A stretch of DNA of 38,836 nt, taken from a virus. Positions 1 through 7,653 of this stretch are shown piece after piece; the first letter of the stretch is position 1, and each line of letters starts with the position of its first letter. The translations under genes and the position numbers were made by a program. The notes under the pieces are model-generated. The model did no database searches, was not told where the DNA came from, and saw only the letters and a list, made by a program, of their open reading frames with translations. The stretch spans positions 1 through 38,836 of the IMG/VR virus record IMGVR_UViG_3300044623_000664; one strand, written 5' to 3'.

Positions 1-247
1 AGCGCAGCGCCGCGCTGCTTGGCCGTGCCCACGGCGATGGCCATCGTGATCTCAGGCGCCCACTTCGCCTTCTCTTCTAGCCAGACATGTTCAGCCACGC
101 GCTTGGGCGCCAGCACAAGGAACCGACTGGCGTGGCCATCGCGCAGCATCTCGCGCATGGCGGTCAGCGTGATAGCTGTCTTGCCCGCGCCGACCGGCGC
201 GAGGATCATCGCCCGGTCATGCTCGTACAGGAAGTCAGCCGCAATGG
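1..247. repeat. Left copy of the terminal overlap
   Basis: This segment aligns without gaps to 38590-38836. Bases 121-247 are identical (127 bases). Bases 1-120 carry seven substitutions, at 10, 24, 27, 57, 93, 105 and 120. It lies wholly inside the helicase reading frame, so it is best read as assembly overlap of a circular or circularly permuted genome and not as a true direct terminal repeat. Confidence 0.9.
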
Positions 248-269
248 ACTGATACGAACGTAGCTGCAT
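1..269 (-). CDS. SNF2/DEAD-like DNA helicase, N-terminal part (gene continues from the other end of the window)
   Basis: This is the 5' end of the helicase gene whose remainder is at 37596-38836. The ATG at 269 follows GGAG by 7 bases. The first residues, MQLRSYQSIAADFLYEHDRA, lead into the Walker A segment APVGAGKTA, in the same frame as the copy at the other end, giving about 420 residues once the genome is circularised. SNF2-type helicases in this phage gene set are thought to remodel or unwind DNA during replication or recombination. The start overlaps the end of the VRR-NUC gene by 35 bases, so the two are probably translated together. The reading frame runs off base 1 only because of the linear cut. 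The family assignment is firm; the role in replication is inferred. Confidence 0.9.
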   Translation of the reverse strand, partial: MQLRSYQSIAADFLYEHDRAMILAPVGAGKTAITLTAMREMLRDGHASRFLVLAPKRVAEHVWLEEKAKWAPEITMAIAVGTAKQRGAA

Positions 270-513
270 CTTCTTTACTCCAGAGTACTGTGTAGTTCTG
301 GCCTAGCGCGGCCATGTCGGCCGCGAAGACCTGCTGCAACGCCGACATGCGCCCGCCTGCGACCTTGAGCTCAACAAACCAGACGCGCCCGCCAGGTAGC
401 ACGACCAAGCGGTCGGCCACGCCTGCGCGGCCTGGCGAGACAAACTTGTACGCCTTGCCGCCGGCCTTCTCGACCAACTTGACCAGGTGGCGTTCAACGT
501 CAGCTTCCTTCAA
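235..513 (-). CDS. VRR-NUC domain nuclease
   Basis: A small PD-(D/E)xK nuclease of the VRR-NUC family, about 92 residues from the start chosen here. The family core is visible: SPGRAGVADRL followed by a short strand and FVELK, which supplies the D...ExK metal-binding residues, then a conserved Q in ALQQVF. Such stand-alone phage VRR-NUC proteins sit beside SNF2-like helicases and DUF2800 proteins and are presumed to cut branched DNA. The start is uncertain: TTG at 513 gives MKEADVERHLV, overlaps the upstream stop by 14 bases and has no clear Shine-Dalgarno sequence. ATG at 591 would add an unconvincing Cys/Thr-rich leader and overlap the upstream gene by about 90 bases. Confidence 0.85.
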   Translation of the reverse strand: MKEADVERHLVKLVEKAGGKAYKFVSPGRAGVADRLVVLPGGRVWFVELKVAGGRMSALQQVFAADMAALGQNYTVLWSKEDAATFVSVHCG

Positions 514-799
514 CTTCGGGCTCTGACGGGTTGAGACGCGCAACGCGGTCGGGCAGCGGGTGGTACAGCAAGATGTGGTCGCCAGAACCATAGGCCGCAA
601 GAGTCCAATGGCTGTTCAACGCAAAGTACTGCTGGATGTAGTCCTCGGTCGAGCCAAAAATTTTTGGAAAACTGCGCTTGTGGGCTTTGATCTTGGTCGA
701 CTTGAGCGGCTTGAGGCCGGCAAAGAGATCGCGCATTGACTGCGCGTGGGCCTCTGTTACAGTGGCTGTCCCTCGCGGGGCGGTCTGGAAAGTGATCAT
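500..799 (-). CDS. Hypothetical protein, 99 aa, first gene of leftward operon
   Basis: I do not recognise this protein. The ATG at 799 has AGGAG five bases upstream, a much better start than the TTG at 850, which lies upstream of the promoter. The sequence has a basic stretch near residues 35-45 (KSTKIKAHKRSFPK) and an aromatic middle segment (EDYIQQYFALNSHWTLAAYG). No signal peptide, membrane segment or Cys motif is evident. It is the first gene after the leftward promoter and overlaps the VRR-NUC gene, so a role in early DNA metabolism or takeover is possible but is only inferred from position. Confidence 0.75.
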   Translation of the reverse strand: MITFQTAPRGTATVTEAHAQSMRDLFAGLKPLKSTKIKAHKRSFPKIFGSTEDYIQQYFALNSHWTLAAYGSGDHILLYHPLPDRVARLNPSEPEVEGS

Positions 800-820
800 G
801 TCTGCTCCTTGTGAGGCACA

Positions 821-850
821 ACTGTAACACAGTAAAAAAGTTCTTGACAA
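821..850 (-). promoter_or_regulatory. Leftward sigma70-like promoter with embedded inverted repeat
   Basis: Read on the minus strand, TTGTCA (850-845) is followed after 18 bases by TACAGT (826-821). The -10 element is part of an inverted repeat, ACTGT-aac-ACAGT (821-833), which could be an operator. It would serve the leftward operon starting at 799. The -35 overlaps the -35 of the rightward promoter. Confidence 0.5.
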
Positions 851-872
851 GTCTTTTTTCGCTTGCTACAGT
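844..872 (+). promoter_or_regulatory. Rightward sigma70-like promoter of the replication operon
   Basis: A perfect -35 TTGACA (844-849), a 17-base spacer and a -10 TACAGT (867-872), followed by an AAGGAG ribosome site at 889-894 and the GTG start at 904. This is a convincing host-type promoter for the replication genes. It is back to back with the leftward promoter, so one regulator could control both. Confidence 0.75.
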
Positions 873-903
873 TCAGTCTCCATCAACCAAGGAGTACAGT
901 AAA

Positions 904-1074
904 GTGAAGATCACCCTAGACGACACAGACATCAAGGAAATTTTGACCTCACACATCAAGAGGCGCTACGGCGCTCAGTTTGAGCTGGAGGAGCTGAGAG
1001 GCTACAGCTACACCACGACAGCGGTGTTTGCCGAGGTTGACGAAGTTGAGGCTGAAGATGACTCAGCACAGTAA
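904..1074 (+). CDS. Small acidic protein, 56 aa, first gene of replication operon
   Basis: The GTG start at 904 has AAGGAG nine bases upstream, just downstream of the promoter at 844-872. A longer reading frame back to 811 would start upstream of that promoter and is rejected. The protein is acidic at both ends (LDDTD near the start, EVDEVEAEDDSAQ at the end) with a short basic patch HIKRRYG in the middle. I do not recognise a family. It overlaps the DUF2800 gene by 17 bases and is therefore translationally linked to it. A small DNA-mimic or accessory protein is possible but unsupported. Confidence 0.75.
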   Translation: MKITLDDTDIKEILTSHIKRRYGAQFELEELRGYSYTTTAVFAEVDEVEAEDDSAQ

Positions 1075-2119
1075 GATCGTCGGCGGTAGCACCGCCAGCC
1101 GGGTCATCAACTGCCCCGGCTCTGTCGCCCTGACGGCCAAGATGCCGCCCCAGGCTGAGAGCAAGTACGCCGCCGAGGGTACGCTGCTGCACGATGTCAT
1201 CGCGGCCATCATCGATGGCAAGACGCCTAAACAGATCACCGAGGAACTGCACAACGACAAGATCATGCCGGCACTGGCGCTGCTGGATCAGGTCGACCCT
1301 GACAAGGACATGGAACTGGCCGTCGAGGTGCGCGTCGACTTTGGCGACTTCATCCCCGGCGTCTTTGGTAGCGTCGATGTGCTGGGCAAGATCGGCAACC
1401 GCGCCGTCATCCTCGACTGGAAGTTCGGCGATGGCGTTATCGTTGAAGCCCAAGAAAACATGCAGTTGATGTTCTACGCTGCGGCAGCGCGTCGGTCCCA
1501 GCCGTGGGCCTTTGAAGGTGTGACCGAGGTCGAGTTGGTCATCATCCAGCCGCCGATGATCAAGCGCTGGGTCACCACTCGCGCCCGGATCAGTCGGTTT
1601 GAAGACCAACTCTTCGACGCGGTGCAACAGGCGGTCAAGCCCGACGCGGCGCTGAAGTCGGGCGAGCACTGCCGCTGGTGCACCGCCAAGCCTGTCTGTC
1701 CTATCCTGACCGGCGCAGTTGACCGCGCCGTCAAGGTGCAGTTCGACGCGCTGGACAAGCAGCAGATCAGCATCTACTTGCAACAGGCTGACCTGCTCGA
1801 CAGTTGGATCGCCGGCCTGCGCGAGTTGGCGCAGCGCGCTCTAGACAATGGCCAGGTGATCCCCGGCTACAAATTGGTCGCCAAGCGCGGCACAAGAAAA
1901 TGGCTGGACGAAGACAAGGCGCGTGCGGCCTTGATCGAGGCCGGCCTGAAAGACCCCGACGTCACCACATTGGTCTCGCCAGCAGTGGCCGAAAAGAAGC
2001 TCAAAAAGCTCCCAGACGGTCTCACTGTCAGCGTGTCGTCGGGTAACACAATGGCACCGGATTCTGACCCCCGGCCTGCCATCCTTCAGCTGGGTCAGCT
2101 TTTGAAAAAGGTACTGTAA
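1058..2119 (+). CDS. DUF2800 family protein, Cas4/RecB-like nuclease
   Basis: 353 residues, with a start at ATG 1058 that overlaps the preceding gene. The N-terminal segment AAEGTLLHDVIAA matches the GTxxH motif of RecB/Cas4-like PD-(D/E)xK nucleases. AVILDWKFGDG supplies the D-x-K catalytic strand, and EAQENMQLMFYAAA resembles the following QxxxY helix motif. A cysteine cluster HCRWCTAKPVCP near residue 215 resembles the iron-sulphur cysteines of this fold. The family is regularly encoded next to phage ssDNA-binding proteins and family A polymerases, as here, and is thought to act as an exonuclease in replication or recombination. The nuclease fold is well supported; the precise activity is inferred. 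Confidence 0.88.
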   Translation: MTQHSKIVGGSTASRVINCPGSVALTAKMPPQAESKYAAEGTLLHDVIAAIIDGKTPKQITEELHNDKIMPALALLDQVDPDKDMELAVEVRVDFGDFIPGVFGSVDVLGKIGNRAVILDWKFGDGVIVEAQENMQLMFYAAAARRSQPWAFEGVTEVELVIIQPPMIKRWVTTRARISRFEDQLFDAVQQAVKPDAALKSGEHCRWCTAKPVCPILTGAVDRAVKVQFDALDKQQISIYLQQADLLDSWIAGLRELAQRALDNGQVIPGYKLVAKRGTRKWLDEDKARAALIEAGLKDPDVTTLVSPAVAEKKLKKLPDGLTVSVSSGNTMAPDSDPRPAILQLGQLLKKVL

Positions 2120-2733
2120 TGTCTAATCTCGTAGCGTTCAAATCAGCCGGCTTGCCGGCAGTTGCATCTCTTGCCCAATCGTTGCGCGCCATTGCGCCGC
2201 GTGAGGCGCCTGGTGTGGCCATCCTCAAGATGGACCGCACCGGTCATTGGGTGTTTGGCAGCGATCAGGATGAGGCCGAGGCCGGCTCGACCTGGGCGGT
2301 CAATCCGTTCGCCTTTGTCCACGGCTGGATTGCGTGGGGCGATGGTGAAGTCCTTGGTGAAATGATGGCGTCGGTGTCTGAGCCGTTGCCAGAGCACGGG
2401 CCGGTGCCTGCTGGCGCCAAGAAGGGCTGGGAGCAGCAGGTTGGCATGAGCTTGAAGTGCCTGACCGGCGAAGACAAGGGTCTGGAGGTGCGTTATAGCT
2501 CCACCAGCGTCGGCGGTAAGCGCGGCGTCCAGACCATCGCGGTGGCCATCGCTGCGCAGGTTGAGGCCGACCCGAGCAAGCCAGTGCCGGTGATCGTGCT
2601 CAACAAGGAGTTCTACCAGCACAAGAGCTACGGCAAGATTTACACGCCGCTGTTCGATGTGCAGTCTTGGATTGGCATGGAAGGCGAAGAAGAGGCTACG
2701 CCTGCCGAGCCGACCCGCCGCCGTCGGGCCTAA
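2119..2733 (+). CDS. Probable ssDNA-binding protein (DUF2815-like position), 204 aa
   Basis: The ATG at 2119 shares bases with the preceding TAA (TAATG). I do not recognise a diagnostic motif. The size, the beta-rich sequence and an acidic stretch near the C-terminus (GMEGEEEATPAEP) followed by TRRRRA suit a phage single-stranded DNA-binding protein. The slot between a DUF2800 nuclease and a family A polymerase is where DUF2815-type ssDNA-binding proteins usually lie. Aromatic residues in VNPFAFVHGWIAWGDGE could stack on bases. The assignment rests mostly on neighbourhood, so it is a reasoned guess. Confidence 0.6.
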   Translation: MSNLVAFKSAGLPAVASLAQSLRAIAPREAPGVAILKMDRTGHWVFGSDQDEAEAGSTWAVNPFAFVHGWIAWGDGEVLGEMMASVSEPLPEHGPVPAGAKKGWEQQVGMSLKCLTGEDKGLEVRYSSTSVGGKRGVQTIAVAIAAQVEADPSKPVPVIVLNKEFYQHKSYGKIYTPLFDVQSWIGMEGEEEATPAEPTRRRRA

Positions 2734-2747
2734 GAGCGTTGGCCCCC

Positions 2748-3449
2748 GTGAAACACGTTATCGGACTGAGCGGGGGCAAAGACTCCACCGCGTTGGCGCT
2801 TCGACTGATGGAAGTCGAGCCGCGAGACTACGAATTGATCTGCAACGCCACAGGCAACGAACTGCCCGAGATGGTCGAGCACTGGGCAAAGCTAGAGCGC
2901 ATGATGGGTCTGCCGATAAAGAAGGTCGGGCACACAACCGACCTGTACGGTTTGATCGAGCAGATGCAGATGCTGCCCAACTTCCGCGCCAGATGGTGTA
3001 CGCGCATCCTCAAGATCGAGCCGACGATTGAGTACTTCGAATCGTTGGCTGAGGGTTCTGTCCTATACGTCGGCCTTCGCGCTGACGAAGAGGCGCGGCG
3101 CGGCATCTACGGGGAGGACATAAAGATACGGTTCCCCATGCGCGAGTGGGGTTGGAACGAGGCCGATGTCTGGAAGTATTTGGGGCAGCGCAACGTCACG
3201 ATTCCCCGGCGCACTGACTGCGCAGTGTGCCCTTATCAGCGTCTTGGCGAGTGGCGCGATCTCTGGCGCGACTACCCGGCCGAGTACGCCAAAGGCGTGG
3301 CTGTCGAGGAGAAGCTAGGCCATACGTTCAGGTCGCCGCAGCGTGACGCTTGGCCTGCTTCTCTAAAAGACTTGGCTGTAGAGTTTGAGAAAGGCCGCAA
3401 GATTCGAGGTGACGGCAACGCCCAGACGTGCAGAGTTTGCTCTCTATGA
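2748..3449 (+). CDS. PAPS reductase / adenine nucleotide alpha-hydrolase-like enzyme
   Basis: 233 residues from GTG 2748 (TTG 2739 is an alternative). The N-terminus has the PP-loop IGLSGGKDSTALAL that binds ATP or PAPS in this superfamily. RARWCTRILKIEP matches the conserved RWCT..LK motif. Further cysteines in DCAVCPYQR and CRVCSL at the C-terminus could hold an iron-sulphur cluster, as in DndC-like and related phage proteins. It lies within the replication operon between the ssDNA-binding candidate and the polymerase and overlaps the latter by ATGA. Possible roles are sulphur chemistry on nucleotides or DNA, or sulphur assimilation. The superfamily is certain, the substrate unknown. Confidence 0.88.
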   Translation: MKHVIGLSGGKDSTALALRLMEVEPRDYELICNATGNELPEMVEHWAKLERMMGLPIKKVGHTTDLYGLIEQMQMLPNFRARWCTRILKIEPTIEYFESLAEGSVLYVGLRADEEARRGIYGEDIKIRFPMREWGWNEADVWKYLGQRNVTIPRRTDCAVCPYQRLGEWRDLWRDYPAEYAKGVAVEEKLGHTFRSPQRDAWPASLKDLAVEFEKGRKIRGDGNAQTCRVCSL

Positions 3450-5314
3450 TTTGGTGTGACTTCGAAACGAAGAGCGCCTGCGACCTAAAAAGCGCAGGCG
3501 TCTACAACTATGCGCAGAGCCTCAGCACAGAGGTTCTGTGCATGGCTTATGCGTACGATGATGGCGAGGTCCAGATGTGGACCGGTGGCCCATTGCCTGA
3601 CTTCACAGGCCACCAGATACGCGCCCACAACGCCGCTTTCGAGCGGCTCATCTTTTGGTACGTCCTCCAGCAGGACTACCCGCTAGAACAGTTCTACTGC
3701 ACGGCCGCGCAGGCCCGCGCCAACTGTGCGCCTGGCAGCCTAGAAGACGCTGGCCGGTTCGCCGGCGCGTCCATGCGCAAAGACCATCGAGGTGGCCATC
3801 TGGTACGGCAGTGCTGCATCCCACCCTACAACACCGCGCTGCTCCCTGAGTTGTTCGACTACTGCGCGCAGGATGTCCGCGCCATGCGCGCCATCAGCAA
3901 GGGCATGCGCGGTCTGTCCGACGATGAACTGCTCGACTACCATGTCAACGAGCGCATCAACGACCGTGGCGTGCTAGTCGATGTTAGGCTAGCACGTTCT
4001 GCCGTGCGCTACGCCAGCGCCGAGTTGATCGAGATACAGGACACTGTCGCCAAGGTGACGCAGGGCGCAGTGACATCTGTCCGCTCGCCGCGCATGCGCC
4101 AGTGGGTGCAAGACCGCGTGTCGCCCGAGCAGCTAAAGCTGATGACGGTCGAGGACAAGATCAGCATCGACAAGACGGTTCGCGCCAACCTGCTGGCCTG
4201 TGACGATCTTGACCCGGATGTCCGCGAGGTCGTCCAGTCCGCTGACGATCTTTGGGCGTCGTCCGTTGCCAAGTTTGCGAGGATGGCGGCGCTGGCTGAT
4301 GAAGAAGACCATCGCGTGCGCGGCGCGTTTGTTTTCAACGGCGGCGCTGCCACTGGGCGCTTGTCCAGCTACGGCCTGCAAGTCCACAACTTCACGCGCA
4401 AGTGTGCCAAGGCGCCGCAGGAGGTGCGCGACTCGATGGTATCAGACGCGCCTATCGTGCCGGCCTTCGGCAAGCGCGTCACCGATGTGCTCAAGAGCAT
4501 GCTCCGGCCTGCGCTGATACCCGCACCCGGCAAGCAATTCGTCGTGGCCGACTGGTCGGGCATTGAGGCGCGGTGCAACCCGTGGCTCTCCGGCAACGGC
4601 GACGAAGTGCTCAATGTGTTCCGCTCCGGTCAGGACATCTACGTTCGCGAGGCGTCGCTGATCTTCAAGACCGAGGATGTCACGCCTGACATGCGCCAGG
4701 TCGGTAAGGTGGCGATCCTAGCCTGCGGCTACGGCGGCAGTGTGGGCGCCTTCGCCGCGATGGGCCGCAACTACGGTGTCCACCTGCCAGAGGCCGCTGC
4801 CAGGCGCACGGTGGACGCTTGGCGCCGCGCCAACCAGTGGGCCGTGCGGTACTGGCAGGCGCTGGAGTCGGCCTACATGCGCGCCATGCGCAACCCGAAT
4901 CAGGAGTTCGTCGCTGGCCGCGTCACTTACCTGTTTGACGGTGTCCATCTATGGTACGCGCTGCCGTCGGGCAGGGTACTATGCTACCCCTATGCCCGCT
5001 TCGAACCGGATGGTGTGTCCTATGCCAAGTGCGCTTGGAAACCCGAGCAAGGCGCGACTGAGTGGCCCCGAGCGCGTCTCTGGAGCGGCCTGGCGGCTGA
5101 GAACGTCTGTCAGGCAGTGGCCAACGATCTGCTGCGGCACTCGCTGCGCCAGGTCGAGGATGTTGTGTTGACTGTCCACGATGAGATCGTCATCGAGACC
5201 GCTTCGCCTGACGTAGCTGCGCTGCGCCAGGTGATGTGTACCCCGCCCGCATGGGCGTCTGGCTTGCCACTAGCGGTCGACATCAAGGTAATGTCGCGTT
5301 ACGGCAAGCCCTAA
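3446..5314 (+). CDS. Family A DNA polymerase with 3'-5' exonuclease
   Basis: 622 residues; the ATG overlaps the preceding TGA (ATGA). An N-terminal DnaQ/Pol I type exonuclease is visible: WCDFETKSA (ExoI D-x-E), HNAAFERL (ExoII) and DYCAQDVRAM (ExoIII). The C-terminal half has motif A VVADWSGIEAR, motif B RQVGKVAILACGYGG with the Arg, Lys and Tyr of the O-helix, and motif C LTVHDEIVIE with the catalytic Asp. All catalytic residues appear intact. No 5' nuclease domain is present, as usual for phage replicative family A enzymes. It is the replicative polymerase of this phage, working with the downstream primase-helicase. Confidence 0.97.
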   Translation: MIWCDFETKSACDLKSAGVYNYAQSLSTEVLCMAYAYDDGEVQMWTGGPLPDFTGHQIRAHNAAFERLIFWYVLQQDYPLEQFYCTAAQARANCAPGSLEDAGRFAGASMRKDHRGGHLVRQCCIPPYNTALLPELFDYCAQDVRAMRAISKGMRGLSDDELLDYHVNERINDRGVLVDVRLARSAVRYASAELIEIQDTVAKVTQGAVTSVRSPRMRQWVQDRVSPEQLKLMTVEDKISIDKTVRANLLACDDLDPDVREVVQSADDLWASSVAKFARMAALADEEDHRVRGAFVFNGGAATGRLSSYGLQVHNFTRKCAKAPQEVRDSMVSDAPIVPAFGKRVTDVLKSMLRPALIPAPGKQFVVADWSGIEARCNPWLSGNGDEVLNVFRSGQDIYVREASLIFKTEDVTPDMRQVGKVAILACGYGGSVGAFAAMGRNYGVHLPEAAARRTVDAWRRANQWAVRYWQALESAYMRAMRNPNQEFVAGRVTYLFDGVHLWYALPSGRVLCYPYARFEPDGVSYAKCAWKPEQGATEWPRARLWSGLAAENVCQAVANDLLRHSLRQVEDVVLTVHDEIVIETASPDVAALRQVMCTPPAWASGLPLAVDIKVMSRYGKP

Positions 5315-5318
5315 AAAA

Positions 5319-5340
5319 AGGGCGCCCTGCAAGGCGCCCT
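5319..5340. terminator. Perfect 8-bp hairpin between polymerase and primase genes
   Basis: AGGGCGCC (5319-5326), loop ctgcaa, GGCGCCCT (5333-5340). The A-run lies on the left, so a U-tract follows the hairpin only when it is read leftward. On the rightward transcript it is followed by AAAAGGAG, the ribosome site of the primase gene. It may therefore act as an antisense terminator or as a processing or translation element instead of a terminator of the operon. Confidence 0.5.
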
Positions 5341-5356
5341 AAAAGGAGTTTTCTAC

Positions 5357-7594
5357 GTGCTGAACTATATCGCATCTTTGGCGGTCGAGGGTGAAACTGC
5401 GCTGGTGGTGAAACAAAAAGACAACACATGGCCGGCATATCTACCGGAAAAATGGCGCGGCGAGGCGTCGTGGTACTGCAATACCGGCAGTTTTATCGTG
5501 TCTAGATTCGTCGACGGTCGAGTGTCGGCATCTGCGTCTAACTGCACGCATTGTCTGGCGATGATGCTGGACGATATCGGCACCAAAAGCAAGACGCCGC
5601 CGCTGCCGCCGACGTGGATCATGGAAACGTCGCCGGGTAACTATCAGTATGGTTATGCGTTCAACGAACAGCCAACGGTCGGCGAGTTTTCAGCCGCCAT
5701 CAAGGCCATCGCTGCCGCTGGCTACACCGATCCAGGCGCTTGCAACCCGGTGCGTAATTTCAGACTGCCAGGCAGCATCAACCAGAAGAACGGGTTTGCC
5801 TCGGTGCTGACTGAGTTCACACAGGGCCGCGAGTATTCATTGGCCGATATCTGCGCCGCGCTGGGCGTCACGCCAGGCGTGGCCGATACCGCCACAATGC
5901 GCCCGGTCGGCCTTGCCGACGATGGCGATGACGACGTGCTGGCGTGGATTGCCGAGCGTGGCGACCTGTTGGAGAACGCCAACGGCGAGGGCTGGTGCGG
6001 CGTCGTTTGCCCGAATGCAGCCGAGCATACCGATGGCAACGCGATGGGCCGCTACAGGCCCGTCTCGCGGGCCTATACGTGCTTCCACGGCCACTGCGTT
6101 GACGAATGGAACTCTGCGCGCTACCTGACATGGGTGGCCGAGCAGGGTGGCCCTGACCACCAGCATGGCCTGCGCGACGAACTGCTAGCTGTTGTGATGG
6201 CTGGCGCGTTGGGCAAGATATCGCCGACGACTGCATTCCCCGATGAGACGGTCGAGATTATCCGCGAGGTCAACCGCAAAGAGATGGGCCGGCTTGAGAA
6301 GGCCGAATGGTATGAGCGCTTCGCCTATATTATGAGCGATGACGCGTACTTCGACATGATGGAGCGCCGCGAGATCATGCGCAAGTCGTTCAACGCGGTG
6401 TTCGCGCATATACCGTGCAAGTCGATTCATGGTGAAGGAAAGACGAAAGTAGCCGCCAGCGTTTGCTACGATGAGAACCGTCAGGCCAAGGGCGCCCGCA
6501 CGCTGCAAGGCGTGACCTATGCCGCCGGCGAGTCGGTGCTGGCCACAATGGATGGCGCTGTCTTTGGCAACCGTTGGCGCGACGCTAGGCCAGCGACGGC
6601 GCAGGGCAATGCGTCGCGGTGGCTTGAGCATGTCGAGCGGCTTATACCCGAACAGTTTGAGCGCGAGCATGTCTTAGATGTGCTGGCGTATAAGCTGCAA
6701 CATGCTGATAAGAAAATCAACCATGCGGTGTTGCATGGTGGGTTGCCGGGGTCAGGCAAAGACACGCTCTACGCGCCGTTTTTGTGGGCTATCGGTCGGT
6801 CGAATGTGTCGATCGTCAAGAACGAAGAATTGTCGTCGTCGTGGGGGTACGCGCTGGAAGCCGAAGTGATGGTGATCAACGAGCTCCGCCAGGCGGAAGC
6901 AAGGGACCGTCGAGCGATGGAAAACGTCCTCAAGCCGATCATTGCAGCGCCGCCGGAATACCTGCCCGTCAACCGCAAGGGTCTTCACCCGTACAACGCT
7001 CTGAACAGAATATGGGTCTTGTGCTTTTCGAACGAGCGCGCCGCTATCTCTATCCCGTCGAACGATAGGCGCTGGTTTTGTGTGTGGTCCGACGCGCCCC
7101 GCATGACTGACGCCGAGGGCGCCGCGATGTGGCAGTGGTATGAATCGGGCGGTTATGCGATCGTCGCCGGGTATCTGGCGTCGCGTGACGTATCGGCGTT
7201 TCTGCCAGGCGCATCGCCGCCAATGACGGAAGCCAAAGCGATCATGGTCGAACGCGGTCGGTCGGCCCACGAAGAATATCTGCAGCTACAGATAGAGGCG
7301 CGCATAGGCGTGTTCAGTATGGGCGTGATCGCCGGCCCGTGGCACGCTATCTGCGACGCGCTGACGCAGCCAGGCCAGCACCGGATTCACCCCAGCGCGT
7401 TGATGCACGCGCTGAATGAGGCGGGCTGGCAGGACGCCGGCAGGATCATGTCGAAGACCAACACAACGAAAAAACAAGTGTTCGTGTCCGCCGACATGGC
7501 CGCGAAATACACGAAGTCGCAATTGCGCGATATGGTCGAGGCGCCGCTTGAGGTCGGTTTGCGGGTAGTAAAAAACCCGCCAGCGGCGGGTTAG
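5357..7594 (+). CDS. Primase-polymerase / SF3-like helicase (DUF5906 type)
   Basis: 745 residues from GTG 5357, with AAGGAG eight bases upstream. The first 170 residues look like an archaeo-eukaryotic primase: LDDIGTK acidic motif, METSPGNYQYGY, and RNFRLPGSINQK. Next comes a Cys/His-rich segment (WCGVVCPN, CFHGHCVDEW) that may bind zinc. The ATPase has Walker A GLPGSGKDTLY, Walker B-like EVMVINELRQ and a sensor-like VLCFSNE, in the order of DUF5906/VapE-type viral helicases. The protein would prime and unwind DNA for the upstream polymerase. The C-terminal 200 residues are less clear. It ends on top of the terminator of the opposing operon. Confidence 0.9.
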   Translation: MLNYIASLAVEGETALVVKQKDNTWPAYLPEKWRGEASWYCNTGSFIVSRFVDGRVSASASNCTHCLAMMLDDIGTKSKTPPLPPTWIMETSPGNYQYGYAFNEQPTVGEFSAAIKAIAAAGYTDPGACNPVRNFRLPGSINQKNGFASVLTEFTQGREYSLADICAALGVTPGVADTATMRPVGLADDGDDDVLAWIAERGDLLENANGEGWCGVVCPNAAEHTDGNAMGRYRPVSRAYTCFHGHCVDEWNSARYLTWVAEQGGPDHQHGLRDELLAVVMAGALGKISPTTAFPDETVEIIREVNRKEMGRLEKAEWYERFAYIMSDDAYFDMMERREIMRKSFNAVFAHIPCKSIHGEGKTKVAASVCYDENRQAKGARTLQGVTYAAGESVLATMDGAVFGNRWRDARPATAQGNASRWLEHVERLIPEQFEREHVLDVLAYKLQHADKKINHAVLHGGLPGSGKDTLYAPFLWAIGRSNVSIVKNEELSSSWGYALEAEVMVINELRQAEARDRRAMENVLKPIIAAPPEYLPVNRKGLHPYNALNRIWVLCFSNERAAISIPSNDRRWFCVWSDAPRMTDAEGAAMWQWYESGGYAIVAGYLASRDVSAFLPGASPPMTEAKAIMVERGRSAHEEYLQLQIEARIGVFSMGVIAGPWHAICDALTQPGQHRIHPSALMHALNEAGWQDAGRIMSKTNTTKKQVFVSADMAAKYTKSQLRDMVEAPLEVGLRVVKNPPAAG
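7570..7592 (-). terminator. Rho-independent terminator of the leftward small-gene operon
   Basis: On the minus strand, AACCCGCC and GGCGGGTT form a stem with a 3-base loop (about 7574-7592), followed by a run of T down to 7570. The stop codon of the last leftward micropeptide falls in the hairpin. The element lies inside the last codons of the opposing primase gene. It has no U-tract in the rightward direction. Confidence 0.85.
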
Positions 7595-7653
7595 AGATCT
7601 AGCAGGGCCGCTAGCAGTAAGGCTAGCAGGCCGACAACGAGGGCCGTCAACAT
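7591..7653 (-). CDS. Membrane micropeptide, 20 aa
   Basis: An ATG at 7653 overlaps the preceding gene's TGA (7649-7647) and the frame closes at TAA inside the terminator hairpin. Nearly every residue after MLT is Leu, Ala, Val or Gly up to a final DL, so it is a single transmembrane helix. Overlap with its neighbour argues that it is translated. The function is unknown; such peptides can modulate host membrane proteins. Confidence 0.55.
   Translation of the reverse strand: MLTALVVGLLALLLAALLDL

Noticed and set aside
1-247. True direct terminal repeat of a linear virion genome
   Set aside because: The copies differ at seven sites, mostly synonymous, and lie inside one coding frame that becomes complete on circularisation; assembly overlap is simpler.
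956-1783. 275-codon leftward frame opposite the DUF2800 gene
   Set aside because: Antisense shadow of a strongly supported nuclease gene in GC-rich DNA; no motifs.
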